From Acidobacteriota bacterium (GTDB lineage Bacteria; Acidobacteriota; Terriglobia; Terriglobales; Acidobacteriaceae), in contig JAJZVX010000012.1 of the NCBI GenBank assembly GCA_021846985.1, forward strand, positions 37,122 to 101,121: DNA of 64,000 nucleotides, in the 5' to 3' direction. This document shows positions 42,142 to 51,526 of the stretch, one piece after another; positions within the stretch are counted from its first letter, which is position 1; each line of letters starts with the position of its first letter. The notes under the pieces were generated by a model, which did no database searches, was not told the origin of the DNA, and was given only the letters and a program-made list of their open reading frames with translations. The translations under genes were made by a program, and so were the position numbers.

Positions 42142-43428
42142 ATGCCTTCCCTATCCCTGCCGCACAAGTCAGCCCGTGTCGCCCGCATCCAGCTTTTTGC
42201 TGTTTCCGCGCTTTCCATCGCCGGCGTCATCAACTTTATGGATCGCGGCTCGCTGGCCATTGCCAACACCACCATCCGCGCCAATCTCGGCCTCTCCGCC
42301 ACGCAGATGGGCATCCTGCTCTCCATCTTTTCGCTCACCTATGCCGTTTCCCAGCTCCCCATGGGCGCTCTGCTCGACCGCGCGGGCGAGCGCATCGTAC
42401 TCGGCGCCGGCGTCTTTCTCTGGTCGGCCACGCAGACCGCCACCGGCCTCATCCGCGGCTTTGCCTCCTTTGCCGCCGCCCGTGTCGGCCTCGGCATCGG
42501 CGAGGCGCCCTACGTCGTCGGCGCCGTCAAAACCGTCAACGACTGGTACAGCGTCCGCGACCGCGCCACCCCCACCGGCATCGTCAACGCCGCCACTGCT
42601 CTGGGCCAGGCCATTGCCCCGCTCATCCTCACCGCCGCCATGCTCGCCTTCGGTTGGCGCGGCATGTTCATCCTCATCGGCATCCCCGGCATCCTGCTCT
42701 CGCTCCTCTGGTACGTCTTCTACCGCGACCGCAACAGCATCGCTCTCACCACCGAAGAAGAAACCTACCTCGACGGCTCGGCTCCCCGGCTGCAACTCCC
42801 CCGCGTCTCCCTCGCGCAATGGCTCGGCCTCTTCCGCCGGCGCACCATGTGGGGCATGATGCTCGGTTTCGGCGGCATCAACTACACCAGTTGGCTCTAC
42901 ATGTCGTGGATGCCCAACTACCTCGAAGCCGCCCACCACCTCAGCATCGCCGCCACCGGAGTGGTCGCCGTTATCCCCTTCTCCTGCGCCGCCGTCGGCA
43001 TCTTCCTCAGCGGCGTCCTGGCCGACTTCCTCATCCGCCGCGGCCTGCCTCCCGTCAAAACCCACCGCCTCCTCGTCATCGGAGGCATGGTCTGCTCCGC
43101 CGCATGCACGGCGCTGGTGCCCTCCATCGCCGGCGCCATCGGCGCCGCCTTCGGCATCGGCATGGCTCTCTTCTTCACCCACATGGCCGGCAACTCCGGC
43201 TGGGGCCTGGTACAGTCCATGGCCCCCACCGGCATGGTCGCCTCCGTCGGCACCATCCAGAACTTCGGCAGCTTCGTCTGTGCCTCCTGCGCGCCCATCC
43301 TCACCGGCTGGCTGCTCGACCGCACCCACTCCTTCCATCTCACCCTGGCCATCTGCGCCATGGTCTCCCTCCTCGGCGCGCTCTCTTACCTCTTCGTCGT
43401 CAACCATCCCATCCCCGCGGGCGACTGA
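42142..43428 (+). CDS. Major facilitator superfamily transporter, first tandem copy
   Basis: A 428-aa, 12-helix MFS permease of the ACS/NarK-like type. NFMDRGSLAIA in TM1 and the loop motif MGALLDRAGERIVL after TM2 are typical of anion:cation symporters such as hexuronate or phthalate transporters. ATG 42142 is chosen from conservation with the second copy and from the shared upstream block. The substrate is unknown; sugar acids are common for this subfamily. The next gene is a close paralogue, including its upstream region. Confidence 0.88.
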   Translation: MPSLSLPHKSARVARIQLFAVSALSIAGVINFMDRGSLAIANTTIRANLGLSATQMGILLSIFSLTYAVSQLPMGALLDRAGERIVLGAGVFLWSATQTATGLIRGFASFAAARVGLGIGEAPYVVGAVKTVNDWYSVRDRATPTGIVNAATALGQAIAPLILTAAMLAFGWRGMFILIGIPGILLSLLWYVFYRDRNSIALTTEEETYLDGSAPRLQLPRVSLAQWLGLFRRRTMWGMMLGFGGINYTSWLYMSWMPNYLEAAHHLSIAATGVVAVIPFSCAAVGIFLSGVLADFLIRRGLPPVKTHRLLVIGGMVCSAACTALVPSIAGAIGAAFGIGMALFFTHMAGNSGWGLVQSMAPTGMVASVGTIQNFGSFVCASCAPILTGWLLDRTHSFHLTLAICAMVSLLGALSYLFVVNHPIPAGD

Positions 43429-43507
43429 TCCCGGCCAGACGGCCACGGATTGTGCCGAAGACGCGGCTCCCGCCCCGGCGCGCATGCATCCGCCCAGTCA
43501 AATGCTC

Positions 43508-43513
43508 TACACT
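43508..43513 (+). promoter_or_regulatory. Possible -10 element of second MFS gene
   Basis: TACACT within a block (ATGCTCTACACTGGCC) that is repeated upstream of the first MFS gene. It sits 33 bases before the ATG at 43547. Retention in both copies suggests that each gene has its own promoter and is not merely read through. Confidence 0.4.
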
Positions 43514-43546
43514 GGCCCTGCGCCGCCTCGGGCGATTTCACCCAGC

Positions 43547-44842
43547 ATGTCTTCCCATCCGCGTTCGCACAAATCAGCCCGCATTGCCCGCGTGCAGCTC
43601 TTCGCTGTCTCTCTGCTCTCCCTCGCCGGCATCGTCAACTACATGGATCGCGGCTCGCTGGCCATCGCCAACACCACCATCCGCGCCAATCTCGGCATCT
43701 CCGCCACGCGCATGGGCGTCCTGCTCTCCATCTTTTCGCTCTCCTACGCCGTTTCGCAGCTCCCCGTGGGCCTGCTCCTTGACCGCGTGGGCGAGCGCAT
43801 CGTCCTCGGCGCAGGCATGTTTCTCTGGTCCGCCACCCAGGCCGCCACTGGCCTCATCGGCAACTTCGCTAACTTCGTCGCCGTCCGCATCGGCCTCGGC
43901 CTCGGCGAAGCCCCCTACGTCGTCGGTTCCGTCAAAACCATCAACGATTGGTTCAGCGTCCGCGACCGTGCCACCCCCACCGGCATCTTCGACTCCAGCA
44001 CCGCCTTCGGCCAGGCCATCGCCCCGCCCATCCTTACCGCCATCATGCTGGCCTTTGGCTGGCGCGGCATGTTCATCTCGATCGGCATCCCCGGCCTGGT
44101 GCTCTCCGTCCTCTGGTTCGCCTTCTACCGCGACCGAAAAAGCGTCCCGCTCACCGCCCAGGAAGAAACCTACCTCGACGGAACGGCCTCGCGCGCTGGC
44201 GCTCCGCGCCTTTCCCTCGCGCAATGGTGCGCCCTCTTCCGCCTGCGCACCATGTGGGGCATGATGCTCGGCTTCGGCGGCGTCAACTACACCGCGTGGC
44301 TTTACATGTCCTGGATGCCCAACTACCTCGAGGCCGCGCACCATGTCAGCGTCCGCGCCACCGGCATGCTCGCCGTGATTCCCTTCTTCCTGGGCGGCGT
44401 CGGCATGATCCTTAGCGGCCTGGCCGCCGATCTGCTCGTCCGCCACGGCGTTGCGCCCATCCGCGCCCACCGCTCCATCCTCGTCTTCGGCATGACTTGT
44501 TCCGCGCTCTCCACGCTCCTCGTGCCCTGGTTCTCCTCCGGCGCCACCGCCGCCCTCGGCATCGGCATGGCCCTCTTCTTCATCTACTTCGCCGGCAACT
44601 CCGGCTGGGGCCTCGTCCAGTCCATCGCGCCGCCCGGCATGGTGGCCTCCGTCGGAGCCATTCAGAACTTCGGCAGCTTCGTCTGCGCCTCCGCCGGCCC
44701 CATCGTCGCCGGATGGCTCCTCGACCGCACCCACAGCTTCCACCTCACCCTGATCATCTGCTGCCTCGTCACTCTTCTCGGCGCGCTCTCTTACGTCTTC
44801 ATCGTCAAGAACCCCATCCCCTCGCCCCCTCCCGTCGACTGA
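43547..44842 (+). CDS. Major facilitator superfamily transporter, second tandem copy
   Basis: A 431-aa paralogue of the preceding permease, with the same key motifs: NYMDRGSLAIA, VGLLLDRVGERIVL, GEAPYVVGSVKTINDWFSV and NSGWGLVQSIAPPGMVASVG. Long stretches are nearly identical at the protein level. The upstream ~45 bases are also conserved with copy one, so the duplication unit included the promoter region. The two may differ in substrate or expression. ATG 43547 is chosen by comparison with copy one; longer frames upstream are not needed. Confidence 0.88.
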   Translation: MSSHPRSHKSARIARVQLFAVSLLSLAGIVNYMDRGSLAIANTTIRANLGISATRMGVLLSIFSLSYAVSQLPVGLLLDRVGERIVLGAGMFLWSATQAATGLIGNFANFVAVRIGLGLGEAPYVVGSVKTINDWFSVRDRATPTGIFDSSTAFGQAIAPPILTAIMLAFGWRGMFISIGIPGLVLSVLWFAFYRDRKSVPLTAQEETYLDGTASRAGAPRLSLAQWCALFRLRTMWGMMLGFGGVNYTAWLYMSWMPNYLEAAHHVSVRATGMLAVIPFFLGGVGMILSGLAADLLVRHGVAPIRAHRSILVFGMTCSALSTLLVPWFSSGATAALGIGMALFFIYFAGNSGWGLVQSIAPPGMVASVGAIQNFGSFVCASAGPIVAGWLLDRTHSFHLTLIICCLVTLLGALSYVFIVKNPIPSPPPVD

Positions 44843-44922
44843 CGGCGCAATCACGGCTGGCGGCGCGTGCCTCCGCTCACCCCGCAACCGCCCCGCCCGC
44901 CGCCGTGTACACTGGTTTCGCC

Positions 44923-45261
44923 ATGAATTGCCTGTTCTGCAAAATCGTCGAAGGTTCCATCCCGTCCACCGCCGTCTATCAGGACGAGCTGTGCTACGCC
45001 TTTGCCGACATCCATCCCCAAGCCCCCGTCCACGTGCTCATTGTCCCGCGCCAGCACATGGACTCCATGGCCTCCGCCGGAAAGGATCACGGCGCCCTGC
45101 TCGGCCACCTGCTGTGGGCCGCCGCGGAAATCGCCCGCGCCAAAGGCCTCGCCCGCGGTTACCGCGCCGTGCTCAACACCGGACCCGACGGCGGTCAAAC
45201 CGTCGATCACCTCCACGTCCACCTGCTCGGCGGCCGCTCGCTCTCCTGGCCTCCTGGATAG
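44923..45261 (+). CDS. HIT-family nucleotide-binding protein (HinT-like)
   Basis: A 112-aa histidine-triad protein. The triad is H96-x-H98-x-H100 followed by LLGG (HLHVHLLGG). FCKIVEGSIPSTAVYQDE is the normal N-terminus of the HinT/PKCI branch. These enzymes hydrolyse purine nucleoside phosphoramidates. ATG 44923 is close to a TACACT element at 44908-44913. It is downstream of the MFS pair but has a general housekeeping role. The C-terminus SLSWPPG is the conserved tail. Confidence 0.95.
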   Translation: MNCLFCKIVEGSIPSTAVYQDELCYAFADIHPQAPVHVLIVPRQHMDSMASAGKDHGALLGHLLWAAAEIARAKGLARGYRAVLNTGPDGGQTVDHLHVHLLGGRSLSWPPG

Positions 45262-45490
45262 CCCGCCTCCCGCCCCAGCGCGCACGGTCTCACATAACGT
45301 GCAGGCTTCGGCCATGCTGAAATCGCGGATAGAAGCCTCTGGCTCAGATCCTGTCTTCTTTTTGAAAAGACACGGCGTCAGCCGTCAACCTCGCCCAATC
45401 AATGCGGCTTTGGCTGCCCGGGAGATAGTTTTTCCCCACCTTCGGCCTGCGCCTAAAGGTTGATAGAGGATGCGAGGAGAGGCCCCTTCG

Positions 45491-47488
45491 CTAGATGCCG
45501 TCGTCGCGGAACATGGGGTGAGGAATAAGGCGGCGGTAGTCTTCCTGGTGGGCGCCGTCGAAGCAGGCTTCGATGATGCGCTTGCCGAGGGGGTCGAGCT
45601 CGGGAACGAGAAACTGCTTGAGCTCGGCGCAGAAGAACTCGCGCCACTGGCGTGCCCCTTCGTTGTAAATCTCCAGACCCCCCTGAAGCTGCTCTTCGAC
45701 CTGCAGAAAAACACGCGCGATGGTGGAACCCTCGATGCGGAGCTGGTTGGGTAGATAGCCCAGAAGGGGGAAGACGGCCTCGCTGACCTGGTCGCGGGCA
45801 AAGCGCGCGCTGCCACGGCGCGCGAGATATTCGCGGGCAATCCACTCCGGCATGAAACCCACCTTCCATGCGCCGATGTGCTGGTTGGGGATGAGCACAT
45901 GGCGGGTGTCGGGAGTTTCCACAATCTGCTTCAGCAGTAGATTGGCCTGGATCACCCGCTGGCCGGTCGCGAAGGCCCAGTAGGAACCCACACCCTCAGA
46001 CTGCATGGTGGCGGATTTCTGGGCGTGAATGCTGGGGTTGGCGTGGCCGCGCGGAGCCACCAGACGCCAAAGCCAGGCCAGAGCCGGGCTGAGAACATGC
46101 ATCATGCCCAGAATGCCGTACAGCGGACTGTCCTTGTGCGTCGGCGGGCAGCGGACTCCGAAGCTGCGCACGTCGACGCGCTGCGGGCCGTCGAGAACGT
46201 CATGGAGCAGGCGGCGGGGAAGAATGACGCGGGGATTGGGGCAGAGCTTGCCCGGCGCGTCTTCCACATGCTCCCACGTAAGGCAGGTGCCGCCGGGAAC
46301 AATGTAGTGGTTGAAGAAGAGCAGAGGCTCGGGCGGATCGATGCAGAGGCGCTCCAGGTTGGGCGCGGTGCCGTAGCTGTGGATGTGATCGACGCGAACG
46401 AACCAGCCGGATTCGGCGTCGGCCACGGTGAGGCGGCCCTGGCGGCCCTCGAAGCCTGCGCGGTTGGACTGATAGCGGGGATGGGCGCAGGCCATGTCGT
46501 CGGCGATGGGCTGCAGGTGACAGGCCTCGGGAAGATTGAGTGTGCGCTCTTCGTGCGTGACCACATTGCGGCCCAGAAGAAGCCGGCCGTCTTCCATGCG
46601 GTGGATGTGCTCGGTCATTTCGCTCTTGCCGCCGCCCGAGGCGCCTTCGTGCATGAGAATGAGGCGATTTTCGTAAGGAGTGACGACAGCAACCGCGGCG
46701 CAGTGGTTGGTGATCCATCCCTGTCGCTCGCCGATGTCGAGAAGGATGGAGTAGACGCCTTTTTTGGCGGAGGGGCCGGGATAAAGGTTGTAGGCGAAGA
46801 CCTCCTGATGGGTGGAGGTGCGGTAGTGTACGACCACCTGACGCCCGCCGAAGTGGGTGTGGCGGAAGGGCGGAGCGACAAAGAGAACGCCCCCCGTGAT
46901 CTTGAAGTTGGCCGGAACCTGGCTGCGGGGAATCATGCCTTGAAGATCGGCCAGGGCGGCGGCAAAAAAAGCGGCCTGGCGCGGAACGATGAGGAGCGAG
47001 CCGTAATTCAGCGCGTCGGTGCCCGCATAGAAAGGCATGGCAACCAGTTCCTGGGTCTTGAGCCAGTCGAGGGTCTGCTTGCGCGTCTTGTCAAAGGGCT
47101 CGCCAAAACGCTGCTGGTACGTGGGCTTGTCCGTGGGCAGGCGGTCGCCGATGACCATGGCGTCCGGATCGCGTCGGCGCATGGCGGGATCGGGGTAGTT
47201 GATGGCCAGTCCGTTGCGGGCCTTGGTAATGATGGCCTCGGTGATGCGGCCGTGGCCGGTGGTCTGAAAGGCGGCCTCGTAGACCCCGTGGTCCTCGCGG
47301 TTCCCGAGGGTCCAGTCGGTTTCTCCGGTGGCGCGTCCCAGCGCCCAGTCGAGGAGCTGGTCGCGGGTTTCGGGGGTCTGCACGAGGGGCGCGGCGCTAA
47401 GAACCTGACGGACATGAGCGGGCAGATCGAGCGCGGACCAGCATGCCTGGAAGTCAACTACGGCGTCACCGGCGGCGGCGGGGTTCAT
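45491..47488 (-). CDS. DUF4914-family protein with P-loop
   Basis: A 665-aa protein of the DUF4914 family, which is distantly like phosphoenolpyruvate carboxykinase. A P-loop EGASGGGKSEM lies near residue 290, preceded by VTPYENRLILMHEG. Other landmarks are NYPDPAMRRRDPDAM and IVPGGTCLTWEHVEDAPG. The family is conserved in Acidobacteria, Bacteroidetes and Clostridia but has no assigned reaction; a nucleotide-dependent kinase or carboxykinase is a reasonable guess. It starts MNPAAAGD at 47488, with AAAGAGAG upstream. It stands alone, ending about 230 bases from the HIT gene. Confidence 0.85.
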   Translation of the reverse strand: MNPAAAGDAVVDFQACWSALDLPAHVRQVLSAAPLVQTPETRDQLLDWALGRATGETDWTLGNREDHGVYEAAFQTTGHGRITEAIITKARNGLAINYPDPAMRRRDPDAMVIGDRLPTDKPTYQQRFGEPFDKTRKQTLDWLKTQELVAMPFYAGTDALNYGSLLIVPRQAAFFAAALADLQGMIPRSQVPANFKITGGVLFVAPPFRHTHFGGRQVVVHYRTSTHQEVFAYNLYPGPSAKKGVYSILLDIGERQGWITNHCAAVAVVTPYENRLILMHEGASGGGKSEMTEHIHRMEDGRLLLGRNVVTHEERTLNLPEACHLQPIADDMACAHPRYQSNRAGFEGRQGRLTVADAESGWFVRVDHIHSYGTAPNLERLCIDPPEPLLFFNHYIVPGGTCLTWEHVEDAPGKLCPNPRVILPRRLLHDVLDGPQRVDVRSFGVRCPPTHKDSPLYGILGMMHVLSPALAWLWRLVAPRGHANPSIHAQKSATMQSEGVGSYWAFATGQRVIQANLLLKQIVETPDTRHVLIPNQHIGAWKVGFMPEWIAREYLARRGSARFARDQVSEAVFPLLGYLPNQLRIEGSTIARVFLQVEEQLQGGLEIYNEGARQWREFFCAELKQFLVPELDPLGKRIIEACFDGAHQEDYRRLIPHPMFRDDGI

Positions 47489-47646
47489 GGTTCAACTCTC
47501 TTTCAGGGGACGAATGGACGCTCTTGATCGGACGAAAGGGAAAAAGGCGTATATCTCATTTATCTCATCCGGGGTTGGCACAGCAGTGCGCGAGGTCACA
47601 ATCTGGGACGCAGGAGGGAGGACAGCGGCAGAAAATCCAGCGCGGT

Positions 47647-48390
47647 TCAGATGATGGGAAATTGCCCCAGTGCGATGTCGTGTTCGGCCTGGGCGAGCTG
47701 CTCGGGACGGCCGAGGTCGCGCCAGTAGGCGTTGCGGTCGCGGAAGGCGAGGATGGCCTCACCCTGGGCGGCGAGGCGCAGATAAGCGGCGACGATGGAG
47801 AAGGCGCCGGTCTCTTCGAGCAGATCGAAGATGCGGGGCGAGAGCACGTGGATGCCGGAGAAGGCGAGCGGCTGGAGACCGGGAGCAGGCCGGACGATCT
47901 GGGGCGCGGCGCCGCGGCCGGCGCGGCGGCCGCAGAGCTGGCCCTGGGCGTCGAAGAGAAGGTGGCGGGAGGAGTCGCGGGACTGAACCGCAAGCGTGGC
48001 GAGGGCTTTGCGCTCGCGGTGGAACCGCATCATGCCGGCGAGGTCGATGCTGCTGAGGACATCGACGTTGTGAAGCAGGAAAGGCTCGGCCGAGCCGCCT
48101 AAAAAGCAGGCGGCGCGCTTCAGTCCGCCGCCGGTGTCGAGGAGTTGGTCGTCCTCGCGGGAGATCGCGATGGCCATGCCGAAGTTGTGATTGGCCTGGA
48201 GGTAATCAATGATCATCTGCGCGCAGTGGTGAACGTTGACAATCACTTCGCGAACGCCAACCGAGCGCAGACGGGCCAGGGTGATTTCAAGCAGGGTGCG
48301 GCCGGCCAGCGGGACGAGCGCTTTGGGACGATCATCGGTGAGCGGACGCAGGCGCGTGCCGAGGCCCGCGGCAAGGATCATGGCCTTCAT
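47647..48390 (-). CDS. Sugar-1-phosphate nucleotidyltransferase, MurU-like
   Basis: A 247-aa NTP_transferase protein. It begins MKAMILAAGLGTRLRPLTDDRPKA-type with the Lys of PKALVP, and has TGGGLK and HNVDVLSSID. It is very close in layout to MurU, which makes UDP-MurNAc from MurNAc-1-phosphate in cell-wall recycling; mannose-1-phosphate guanylyltransferase is the alternative. It overlaps the preceding kinase-RapZ fusion gene by 4 bases. The pairing of an AmgK-like sugar kinase with this enzyme is what supports the MurU reading. Confidence 0.83.
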   Translation of the reverse strand: MKAMILAAGLGTRLRPLTDDRPKALVPLAGRTLLEITLARLRSVGVREVIVNVHHCAQMIIDYLQANHNFGMAIAISREDDQLLDTGGGLKRAACFLGGSAEPFLLHNVDVLSSIDLAGMMRFHRERKALATLAVQSRDSSRHLLFDAQGQLCGRRAGRGAAPQIVRPAPGLQPLAFSGIHVLSPRIFDLLEETGAFSIVAAYLRLAAQGEAILAFRDRNAYWRDLGRPEQLAQAEHDIALGQFPII

Positions 48391-49847
48391 GGCGCCGCGG
48401 CCTCCTGCAGCGGCCGGCCGGCGGCCAGGGCTTTCTTCTCGAGTTCGATGTGGCGCAGGGAAACTTCAACGCCGGCCGTGCCGGCCAGGTGGCGGGCAAG
48501 CTGCTCGGCGAGATATACGGAGCGGTGCTGCCCCCCTGTGCAGCCGAAGGAAACCATGAGACTCGTGAATCCGCGCTCGCGATAGTTGGCGACGCTGGAG
48601 TCAACGAGCGCGGTGACGCCGGCAAAGTACCGGTGGACGGCGGGTTCGCGCTCCAAATACTCGATCACCGCGCCGTCGCGCCCCGTGAGCTGCCGGAAGC
48701 GCTCCTCGCGGCCAGGATTGGGAAGGCTGCGCGCGTCGAAGACAAAGCCGCCGCCATGGCCGGACTCGTCGGAGGGAATTGGGCCGCGGAAGCTGAAGCT
48801 GAAGATGCGGACCTTCAAAGCGCCCGCGGCGGCGATGGAGGCGAGCTTTTCCGAGGCGGCGATGCCGTCGAGGGCTTCCATGAGCGCGGGCAGCGCAATG
48901 GGAAGACGGACGTTGTCCGCAAGCCAGCGAAGATTCTTCAATGCGTAGGGCACGCTCTGCAGAAAATGAGCCTTGCGCTCATAGAAGCCGCGGAAGCCGT
49001 AGGCGCCCAGGGCCTGCAAAATACGGACATAGACAAAGGCGTAGTAGGAATACTGAAATGCGCCGCGGTCCAGGTCCATATAGCTGGCCAGAGAATCGAG
49101 ATAGTGGCCCAGCAACTGCTCGCGTAACTGGGGCGGCAGGTCGGCTTTGCCGTCGTAGAGTAGCGAAGCGATGTCGTATTGCAGCGCGCCCTTGCGGCCG
49201 CCCTGGTAGTCGAGGAAGAACGGCTCGCCGTCGCGAAGCATCACGTTGCGCGACTGAAAATCGCGGTAAAGAAAGGTGTCGTGAGGAGCGGCCAGAAGAA
49301 AACGCGTGAGCCGCCCAAAGTCGTCTTCAAGCGCCTGCTCGTTGAAGGGGATTCCGGCCAGGCGGAGAAAGTAGTACTTGAAGTAATTCAAATCCCAGGC
49401 AATGGACTGGCGGTCGAAACTGGAGCGGGGATAGCAGACTTTGTAATTCAGGTCGCGGCCGGCCTCGACCTGGAAGCGTGGGAGGATGGCGACGACCTTG
49501 CGATAGGCTGCAACCGCCTCGGGAGCGATGAAGCTGCCGGAGCGGTGGGTGGAGAGGAACTGGAAGAGCGTGGTGTCGCCAAGGTCTTCCATGAGGTAAG
49601 CGCCCGCCTCGAGTTCCTCGGCGTAAATCTCCGGGACGGGCAGGCCATGACGGCGAAAGTGGCGCGAAAAGTCGAGGAAGGCGGCGTTTTCTTCCCGAAC
49701 CGGGTAGAGAATGCCAATAGCCGTTACGCCCGCGCCGGAGAGCCGCACGATGACGCGGCCGGAGGCGCCGAGCTGGCCCTGGAGAGACTGCACGGCGGTG
49801 GCCGGGGAATGAAAGTGCTGCTCGAAAAGGCGCTTGAGAACGTCCAT
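48387..49847 (-). CDS. AmgK-like sugar kinase fused to RapZ C-terminal domain
   Basis: A 486-aa fusion. Residues ~1-330 are an aminoglycoside-phosphotransferase-fold kinase like AmgK, the MurNAc/GlcNAc anomeric kinase (YLMEDLGDTTLFQFL; catalytic FLYRDFQSRNVML; DYQGGRKGALQYDIASLLYD). Residues ~345-470 are the C-terminal domain of RapZ (FSFRGPIPSDESGHGGGFVFDARSLPNP; GCTGGQHRSVYLAEQL). In E. coli the RapZ C-terminal domain binds glucosamine-6-phosphate. The RapZ N-terminal P-loop domain is absent. The fusion suggests amino-sugar sensing tied to cell-wall sugar kinase activity. It lies 20 bases after cca. Confidence 0.88.
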   Translation of the reverse strand: MDVLKRLFEQHFHSPATAVQSLQGQLGASGRVIVRLSGAGVTAIGILYPVREENAAFLDFSRHFRRHGLPVPEIYAEELEAGAYLMEDLGDTTLFQFLSTHRSGSFIAPEAVAAYRKVVAILPRFQVEAGRDLNYKVCYPRSSFDRQSIAWDLNYFKYYFLRLAGIPFNEQALEDDFGRLTRFLLAAPHDTFLYRDFQSRNVMLRDGEPFFLDYQGGRKGALQYDIASLLYDGKADLPPQLREQLLGHYLDSLASYMDLDRGAFQYSYYAFVYVRILQALGAYGFRGFYERKAHFLQSVPYALKNLRWLADNVRLPIALPALMEALDGIAASEKLASIAAAGALKVRIFSFSFRGPIPSDESGHGGGFVFDARSLPNPGREERFRQLTGRDGAVIEYLEREPAVHRYFAGVTALVDSSVANYRERGFTSLMVSFGCTGGQHRSVYLAEQLARHLAGTAGVEVSLRHIELEKKALAAGRPLQEAAAP

Positions 49848-49867
49848 GTATCTCTTTCCCTGGTGAA

Positions 49868-51319
49868 TCAGGCGTTGGGCTGAGCCGCCGCCTCCCCATT
49901 ATCAAGGCTGGGAGGGCCTTCAGCAGAACCCGCGGGAACTGGAAACCGCTGGCGAACGAAATCAAGAGCTTCTTCGGCGGTTGCGATGACGCCTTCGAGC
50001 TGGGCGTCTTCGACGGCTTGCAGCATGGAGCGGAAGGCGGGCCCGGGCCGGTAGCCGGCGGCGATCAGCTCGCGGCCCGTCAGCAGCGCGCGCGGACGAA
50101 CAGCCTCGGCGGGCATGGTTTCGTACCGCTGGCGGACGTAACGCCAGTTCTCCAGGTTGCCCGTGGCGGCAAGGCAGTCCATCTTGTGCAGCGCCAGGTG
50201 CTGGTCGAAGCCGTCGAGGCGGAAGAAGCGCTTGAGGGTCGAGTCCTTCATGCGCGGGGCGTCCATGAAACGCATGTGGTTTTCGATCAGGGAGAGGATC
50301 TGCCGCGTTTCCTCGTTGGAAAAACGGAAGCGGCGGCATATCTCCGCGCCCATGGCGGCGCCCACCTCGACGTGACCGTCGAAGCGGATGCGTTCGGCAA
50401 GGCGGAAGGTGGGCGGCTTGCCCACGTCGTGGAGCAGCGCGCCCCACGCCAGGGTCATGGGGCAGCCGCTCTCGATCTGGTCGAGCAGCAGAAGCGTGTG
50501 GGTCCAGACGTCACCCTCCGGGTGGAACTGCGGCGGCTGCTCCACGCCCCGCATGCGGGCGATTTCGGGCAGAACCTCGCGAAGAAGACCACTCTCGTCC
50601 AATAACTCGAAGGCCCGCCTGGCTCGGCCCTCGGTGAGCATCCGGGTCAGCTCGTCGCGGATGCGCTCGCGGCTCACGCTGGCGATCCGGGGCCCAAGGG
50701 CGCGGATGGCGGCAAAAGTGGCTGGCTCGATGGCAAAACCGAAGCGCGCCCCAAAGCGCACGGCGCGGAGCATGCGCAGACGGTCCTCGTGAAAACGCTC
50801 CTCGGGACGGCCGATGGCGCGGATGAGACCCGCATCGAGGTCGGCGAGGCCGCCGACGTGATCGAGCACTGCGTGCCGCAGGCTCTCGGACGAGAGTTGC
50901 CCGGCGACCGAGAGCGGACCGGCAAGGGGGTCGAGGAGCAGGCCGTTGATGGTGAAGTCGCGCCGCAGAACGTCTTCCTCGGCGCTCACGGTGTAGCGGA
51001 CAGCGTCGGGATGGCGGCCGTCGGAGTAGGCGCCGTCGGAGCGGAAGGTGGCCACCTCGATAACAGCGTGCGGCAATTCTTCTGAGACGGTGTCGGCCAC
51101 CAGCACAACGCCAAAATGAGCGCCCACGGCAAAGGTGCGCGGGAAAAGGCCGAGAACCGCCTCGGGAGTCGCCGAGGTGGCGATGTCGTAGTCCGCCGGC
51201 TCGCGCCCAAGGAGAAGATCGCGCACGCACCCGCCGGCAAGATAGGCCTGGTGTCCCGCGTCCCGAAGGGTGCGCAGGACGTGCAGGGCAAAGGCGAGTT
51301 GGGACGCGGCGGCTGGCAT
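49868..51319 (-). CDS. cca: CCA tRNA nucleotidyltransferase (polyA polymerase family)
   Basis: A 483-aa class II nucleotidyltransferase. GGCVRDLLLGREPADYDIAT is the active-site G-rich/DxD region, RRDFTINGLLLD follows, and RMLRAVRFGARFGF and ERIRDELTRML are conserved tRNA-binding parts. An HD domain (LLHDVGKP) is at the middle, as in several bacterial CCA enzymes. It adds or repairs CCA at tRNA 3' ends; a poly(A) polymerase is the family alternative. ATG 51319 is chosen because MPAAASQLAFALHV leads directly into the domain; the frame runs further upstream to 51508. Confidence 0.92.
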   Translation of the reverse strand: MPAAASQLAFALHVLRTLRDAGHQAYLAGGCVRDLLLGREPADYDIATSATPEAVLGLFPRTFAVGAHFGVVLVADTVSEELPHAVIEVATFRSDGAYSDGRHPDAVRYTVSAEEDVLRRDFTINGLLLDPLAGPLSVAGQLSSESLRHAVLDHVGGLADLDAGLIRAIGRPEERFHEDRLRMLRAVRFGARFGFAIEPATFAAIRALGPRIASVSRERIRDELTRMLTEGRARRAFELLDESGLLREVLPEIARMRGVEQPPQFHPEGDVWTHTLLLLDQIESGCPMTLAWGALLHDVGKPPTFRLAERIRFDGHVEVGAAMGAEICRRFRFSNEETRQILSLIENHMRFMDAPRMKDSTLKRFFRLDGFDQHLALHKMDCLAATGNLENWRYVRQRYETMPAEAVRPRALLTGRELIAAGYRPGPAFRSMLQAVEDAQLEGVIATAEEALDFVRQRFPVPAGSAEGPPSLDNGEAAAQPNA

Positions 51320-51526
51320 GGGCCTTGTCAGTATTCTCGGATAGATCCGCGCGTTATGCGACAAGCTTGGGCGCCGTCCAAGAGAATCTTGCTCGTTCGA
51401 AATCCATCGCATGGCGGCTCCTGCGTGGATGGGTCGCCTCGCGGACATTTGCGTCTTTTGCGCCCTGCCACCGCGGGTTGACTCCTTCCAGAACCGCCGC
51501 AATCGCACCCGCGGCCCGGCTTCGGC

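Noticed and set aside
42075..44264. 729-codon plus-strand frame spanning both MFS genes
   Set aside because: It is an out-of-phase frame across the two transporter genes, made of Arg/His/Pro repeats with no family similarity.
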